Origin: Phoronis ovalis
Taxonomy: Eukaryota > Phoronida > Phoronidae
NCBI GenBank assembly: GCA_028565635.1
Contig: JAOXYB010054901.1
Span: forward strand, 1 to 11,268
DNA: 11,268 nt
Direction: 5' to 3'
Below the pieces are notes generated by a model. That model made no database searches, was not told the DNA's origin, and worked only from the letters and a program-made list of their open reading frames with translations. Below, in pieces: positions 9,001 through 11,268 of the stretch (position 1 is its first letter; every line of letters begins with the position of its first letter). The position numbers and the translations under genes were made by a program.

Positions 9001-10803
9001 AAACAGCGGATAAGGAATCAGAAGCTAGGAGGGTAAAACAAAAATTCATAACTTTTGAATGAAGCAGAAGATTTCAAATCTGTGATGTTTAAAGTAACTT
9101 GAAGCAGTATGCAAAAATGTTTGCCTTTATAAAAACTATGTATCTACATGTATCTATCTTTGTACTTCGATAACAAAAAAATGACTTGAAATATGTACCA
9201 GCATACATTTTGACACCTTTAAAGATTTTAGTGTTTTCAGTTTAATACTTCATTTTTGTATATCAATATTGAAATATTTTTCAGTTTCTGGGCCATTAAT
9301 CATCATTTGTATGTGTTCCTGTTTTTTTAATTCATCAAAGAATTATTACAGGTATGTATATGTAATTGACTGCTGTTAGTATTATATTACATTTGAGTCC
9401 GTGTACATTTTGTGATGTAATGTAAAGTGAGTCTGACAATACTTGGGTGTTAGGACTGCTCTAGTGTGTTGTTTACATATTGAGAAATGCAAATTATCAG
9501 CAAATGTTTACCTTATCAATATGTTAAGTTTCCATGTTCTTTTTTATTTGAAGGTCAACATGTCAACCAGGCGTCTGGTGCTGTGCTCTCTTGCCATTTG
9601 CAGTATTTGCAACAACAAACATAGGATCAAAGTCTCTTCTCTCTGGTAAAGTTTATTCTAAAATATGTTGTCGTCCACAGCATGTATGTCCAGGTAATAT
9701 CCATCTAATTACATAATATGTCTCAAAAAACTTATAAAATCACTCCGTTTGTTTTTTCTCACTTATATGTAAATAACAAAATCAAAATTAATGTTTTCAA
9801 TTGATAATCAAGTAACATCTGCATCGAAAACTTATCAGATAAATATCATATCTTGGGTTGCATGTTTTCCAAAGAGTGACATGAGAAGCATGATTCCGTT
9901 TGCACAATTTATTTCATTGAAATGCAGAAACATTAAGCAAAAACACAATTTTATACACAATTAGTTTGAAAGCGGTGGAAATATAACAGTTAGAGCTCAG
10001 TTGGAGGTTTGACCTAACTTACATTCTTCTTTTATAAGTTAAATTTGTATTTCAGATGGATATTTTATGAATTTATTTATTTTCCTGTTTGCATCAATGA
10101 TTGGGTATATCCTGCACCTGTTTCATCGTGATAAAGAACTTTTTGTGATTGGTCTCATTTTATGTGTTAGTGCGCCCGATAAAAAATGTAAGTTTGTTAA
10201 TTTTATGAAAAACTAAATCCTAGATTGCTGAATATTTTATTCAAAAGTTCAGTTTTCAGAATTTTTAAGTGTCTTTTTCATTTTGCAGTAGAATTAATAG
10301 ATTTCCTTTTATTTGCAAAGTGTACTATTTTAAAACTACATTGTATGTTGTCATAACCCTCAATACGCCCCTAGTAAAGGTCCTATTCTTGACTGATCAT
10401 TGTATTTCAGTAGTATATGATCATATAGCAACATAAATTACCACTATAGAGCACCTTTAAGTGATCATACAAGTTGGCTCTCGACTTTTCGTTATCTATT
10501 CCCAAGGGAGCACTAAGCCAGTTTCTGGGGCTATAGATAACAGGCAGAAAATTTGCTTAATACAAAAAAGCATAAATAGTGAAATATGGCAAAAACAGAC
10601 TTATATTAACTCATTCAGTTGGCATTATTTTATTTTCAGTATTGCTCCAAGCTATTGTAACCATACTTGCTGTGACGTTTTTTATTCTGCTGCAATTTGT
10701 TCCTAGATGTGTACCGTCTTCCTTCAGTATGGGTGAAGCAGCCATCATCTCTCTGGCCGCTGCTCTGTTCCTCTTTCAACATGGCAATATGCTTATGTTT
10801 CAG
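5952..10803 (+). CDS. DOLK: Dolichol kinase-like gene, N-terminal half (four exons, 3' partial)
   Basis: Joining 5952-6087, 9604-9645, 10056-10187 and 10640-10803 gives 474 coding bases (158 codons) with no stop and matching phases at each junction. In the DOLK family the enzyme phosphorylates dolichol with CTP at the ER membrane, giving the lipid carrier for N-glycan, GPI-anchor and mannosylation precursors. The product is strongly hydrophobic, with membrane-like segments at about residues 15-33, 36-52, 63-82, 88-98, 105-124 and 137-149. Two blocks recall animal DOLK as I know it: an NSLLPP stretch (residues 34-39) and VPRC...FSMGEA (124-137), like the PRCF..GEA block. The CTP-binding and catalytic C-terminal region lies past the window. 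The N-terminus is shorter than in human DOLK, so an undetected extra exon is possible. Vertebrate DOLK is a single-exon gene; this one is split. Confidence 0.7.
6454..6473. repeat. Short hairpin
   Basis: TTAGTCTG and CAGACTAA form perfect 8-bp arms around a 4-base loop (TGAT). It is intronic and may be chance. Confidence 0.5.
6606..6645. repeat. Perfect 40-bp palindrome
   Basis: Arms of 20 bp (6606-6625, reading AGAGGTCAGTCTTGAAAGTA, and its exact reverse complement 6626-6645) meet with no spacer. It lies in the first coding intron. No flanking duplication or terminator context is seen, and the function is unknown. Confidence 0.95.
6655..6780 (+). mobile_element. Diverged fragment of the TIR/short-repeat element family
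   Basis: It holds GGCCCTGGATAGCTAAAAA followed by repeated blocks like AGCTAAAAAATATATCCCTTAGTAAG. These match the internal repeat unit (TAAAA, ATAyCCC, TTrGTAAG) of the other copies. The terminal repeats are not recognisable, so it looks truncated or badly decayed. It adjoins the complete inverted copy at 6947. Confidence 0.4.
6947..7322 (-). mobile_element. TIR-bounded short-repeat element (copy B, inverted)
   Basis: Read on the - strand it starts CCTGGGGGGGGGGCATTTGG and then CCAATTTATGGTACAGGG, nearly the same as copy C (8169-8561). It is collinear with C throughout, including a GCAAGCAGGGACCCTGAAAA block near the far end. Flanks read ATTATATA (6939-6946) and ATTATATG (7323-7330), a 7-of-8 match that looks like a target-site duplication. 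The interior is degenerate short repeats around ATGGGATATGTTTTnGCCAT (on + strand). Open frames inside it on + reflect the repeat's composition, not a gene. It is short and without transposase, so non-autonomous if a DNA transposon. Confidence 0.75.
7323..8063. other. Intronic spacer between inverted element copies
   Basis: The DNA is very AT-rich with no gene, structured RNA or delimitable repeat. It would form the loop of a transcript hairpin between copies B and C. Confidence 0.6.
8064..8107. repeat. 22-bp tandem duplication
   Basis: ATGAGATAATGTCAAATGAA(AT) is repeated directly at 8064-8085 and 8086-8107, differing by one base (GAAAT versus GAGAT). Confidence 0.85.
8169..8561 (+). mobile_element. 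TIR-bounded short-repeat element (copy C) with 9-bp target duplication
   Basis: The left end has a run of eight G followed by CACATGGCCAATTT, and the right end is AAGTGATT-distal TTTGGATGGCAATGC plus nine C and a G. These are imperfect inverted repeats. GGTTCACAC flanks the element exactly on both sides (8160-8168 and 8562-8570), a convincing target-site duplication. The interior repeats ACATACCC(C)-TTTnT-type units with AAAAGATGG or CATGGCAAAA spacers. No transposase frame is present. An 8-9 bp duplication would fit hAT (8) or Mutator-like (9) elements from general knowledge, but superfamily assignment is inference. Confidence 0.8.
8637..8970 (+). mobile_element. Diverged copy of TIR-bounded short-repeat element (copy D)
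   Basis: The left end TAGGGTGGCACACTTTTTGG runs into CCAATTTTTGATAGGG and GAGGCCCAAGG, matching the left ends of B and C. The right end ATTGGATGACAGTGCCCC is the inverted partner. Internal units resemble AAGTATATCCCTTGGTAAG. No clear target-site duplication is found. It lies 67 bp after copy C in the same orientation. A 115-codon frame on the - strand (8598-8945) spans it and is a by-product of the repeat. Confidence 0.6.
8971..9603. other. Distal part of first coding intron, no separate gene seen
   Basis: The DNA is AT-rich and ends in a pyrimidine-rich tract and TTGCAG acceptor. A second acceptor-like TTTGAAG at about 9552-9553 exists, but using it from exon 1 gives a stop within the exon. 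Confidence 0.5.
9604..9645 (+). CDS. DOLK: Dolichol kinase-like, coding exon 2 (42 bp)
   Basis: After the acceptor CTCTTGCCATTTGCAG the exon reads, with the split codon, V FATTNIGSKSLLS, and ends at TCTG|GTAAAG. Phase is 1 in and 1 out. It continues the hydrophobic segment begun in exon 1 (IIIFFI-VFATTNI), which is good evidence for this join. It is small, so the exact borders are less certain than those of exons 3 and 4. A later donor (TGTCCAG|GTAATA, GT at about 9694) would lengthen the exon in the same frame. Confidence 0.55.
10056..10187 (+). CDS. DOLK: Dolichol kinase-like, coding exon 3
   Basis: The acceptor GTATTTCAG precedes 10056 and the donor is AAAAAAT|GTAAGT (GT at 10188). The exon encodes residues 60-103 plus one base of 104 (44 codon equivalents, phase 1 in and out). 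It includes a membrane-like GYFMNLFIFLFASMIGYILH segment, then a charged HRDKE turn and a second hydrophobic run (LFVIGLILCV). Both splice sites are strong. Confidence 0.7.
10640..10803 (+). CDS. DOLK: Dolichol kinase-like, coding exon 4 (signature block)
   Basis: The acceptor TTATTTTCAG ends at 10639. The exon covers the split codon 104 through residue 158. A long hydrophobic segment (LLQAIVTILAVTFFILLQFV) is followed by PRCVPSSFSMGEAAIISLAA, the most diagnostic piece. Animal DOLK has a PRCF..GEALL block after a similar membrane segment. The exon appears to end at TTTCAG|GCAAGT, a GC-type donor, phase 0. If that is not used, the frame stops about nine codons later, at 10828-10830, too short for the family. 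Confidence 0.75.
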
Positions 10804-10809
10804 GCAAGT
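10804..10809 (+). promoter_or_regulatory. GC-type splice donor of intron 4
   Basis: CAG|GCAAGT matches the known consensus of GC-AG introns, which compensate for the weak C with an otherwise perfect pairing to U1. No GT donor of comparable strength keeps the frame open nearby. Confidence 0.6.
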
Positions 10810-10890
10810 GTTTCACTTCGTCACTCTTAGTATATTTATCTAAAGTCTTGCAACATCATTTGTAGTCTAATGAAAATCAAAAATAATTTT

Positions 10891-10926
10891 GTGTGTGTGT
10901 GTGAGTGCGTGCGTGCATGCTTGTGT
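10891..10926. repeat. GT-rich microsatellite
   Basis: A (GT)n run decays into GTGCGTGCGTGCATGC and related sequence. It is intronic. Confidence 0.9.
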
Positions 10927-11025
10927 ATGCAAATGAATGTGACCATATAGTATTATGGTATCATGTGAGAAGAATGTAATAAATCACAAAACCACATACA
11001 TGAACTAAATGGAAACACTGGACGC

Positions 11026-11093
11026 GAACCCAAATGTTCCCTGCATACAGCTGTTTTTTCCTCTAACAATGCATACTAGGAACATTTGGGTTC
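11026..11093. repeat. 15-bp inverted repeat with 38-base loop
   Basis: GAACCCAAATGTTCC (11026-11040) is the exact reverse complement of 11079-11093. It lies in the intron after exon 4. It may be a remnant of a small palindromic element or a folded RNA stem; function is unknown. Confidence 0.9.
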
Positions 11094-11268
11094 ATTATGA
11101 GTAGTTTCAACTAAAAGTCCATATGGTATAAGGACACAATTGATTTTCACATCCACTTCTATAGTAAATTCATGTAATTTAAATCATTACAAAAATTTCC
11201 CAAACATTGGGCGAAGAAAATGACCTGTTAAGAACTGAAGATTATTATGTATACTACTCCCAGTTAAT

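Larger units (their letters stand above)
10810..11268. other. Start of intron 4, no further exon seen
   Basis: Acceptor-like AGs are present (for example near 10828, 10863 and 11078), but none opens a phase-0 frame of useful length. The next dolichol kinase exon is probably beyond the window. Confidence 0.5.

Noticed and set aside
9554-9645. Longer exon 2 starting after TTTGAAG at about 9553
   Set aside because: Joined to exon 1 in phase 1 it hits a TAG within the exon, whereas the 9604 acceptor keeps the frame open.
9443-9649. 68-codon + strand frame over kinase exon 2
   Set aside because: It uses a different frame from the spliced gene; the kinase frame through 9604-9645 continues the membrane segment and matches phases.
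10579-10639. Met-started extension upstream of exon 4 (same frame)
   Set aside because: It is intronic sequence read through a strong TTATTTTCAG acceptor; the upstream residues are not hydrophobic or family-like.
10461-10706. 81-codon + strand frame overlapping kinase exon 4
   Set aside because: It is in another frame, crosses the exon 4 acceptor and lacks the PRC...GEA block.

Overview
The window looks like nuclear DNA of an invertebrate animal. It is AT-rich and has short exons separated by introns with standard GT/GC...AG borders. Its repeats (G/C-run-bounded small elements, a CAGACAGACAGACGGAC-type repeat tail, short tandem duplications) resemble those in marine mollusc genomes. A bivalve or other lophotrochozoan is my best guess, but it is an inference from texture, not a proven assignment. 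I see no prokaryotic operon, tRNA, rRNA or CRISPR array.

The main gene is on the + strand. Four coding exons (5952-6087, 9604-9645, 10056-10187, 10640-10803) join with matching phases (1, 1, 1, then phase 0 out) into one 158-residue hydrophobic reading frame. It reads like the amino-terminal half of dolichol kinase (DOLK), the ER membrane enzyme that makes dolichyl phosphate for N-glycosylation. The best evidence is a PRC...SMGEA block in exon 4, which parallels the PRCF..GEA block of animal DOLK. The catalytic C-terminal half must lie beyond base 11268. One or two non-coding first exons with small upstream ORFs lie at about 4962-5268.

Upstream, a CpG-richer gap of about 180 bp (4783-4961) looks like a shared promoter. 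On its other side, on the - strand, is a short exon (4750-4782) with a good splice donor. It may be followed by a second exon at 4142-4222. I do not recognise that gene.

The rest is mostly repeat-laden non-coding DNA. The left 4.1 kb holds a repeat tail (1-150), one copy of a TIR-bounded element (1664-2097), an 85-bp tandem duplication and a 56-bp tandem duplication. The 3.5-kb first coding intron (6088-9603) holds a perfect 40-bp palindrome and three more copies of the same element family, plus a fragment. Two of these copies are well preserved, face each other, and have 8-9 bp flanking repeats that look like target-site duplications. This family (imperfect G-run/GGCCAA terminal inverted repeats around a core of degenerate short repeats) is the most likely undescribed entity here.
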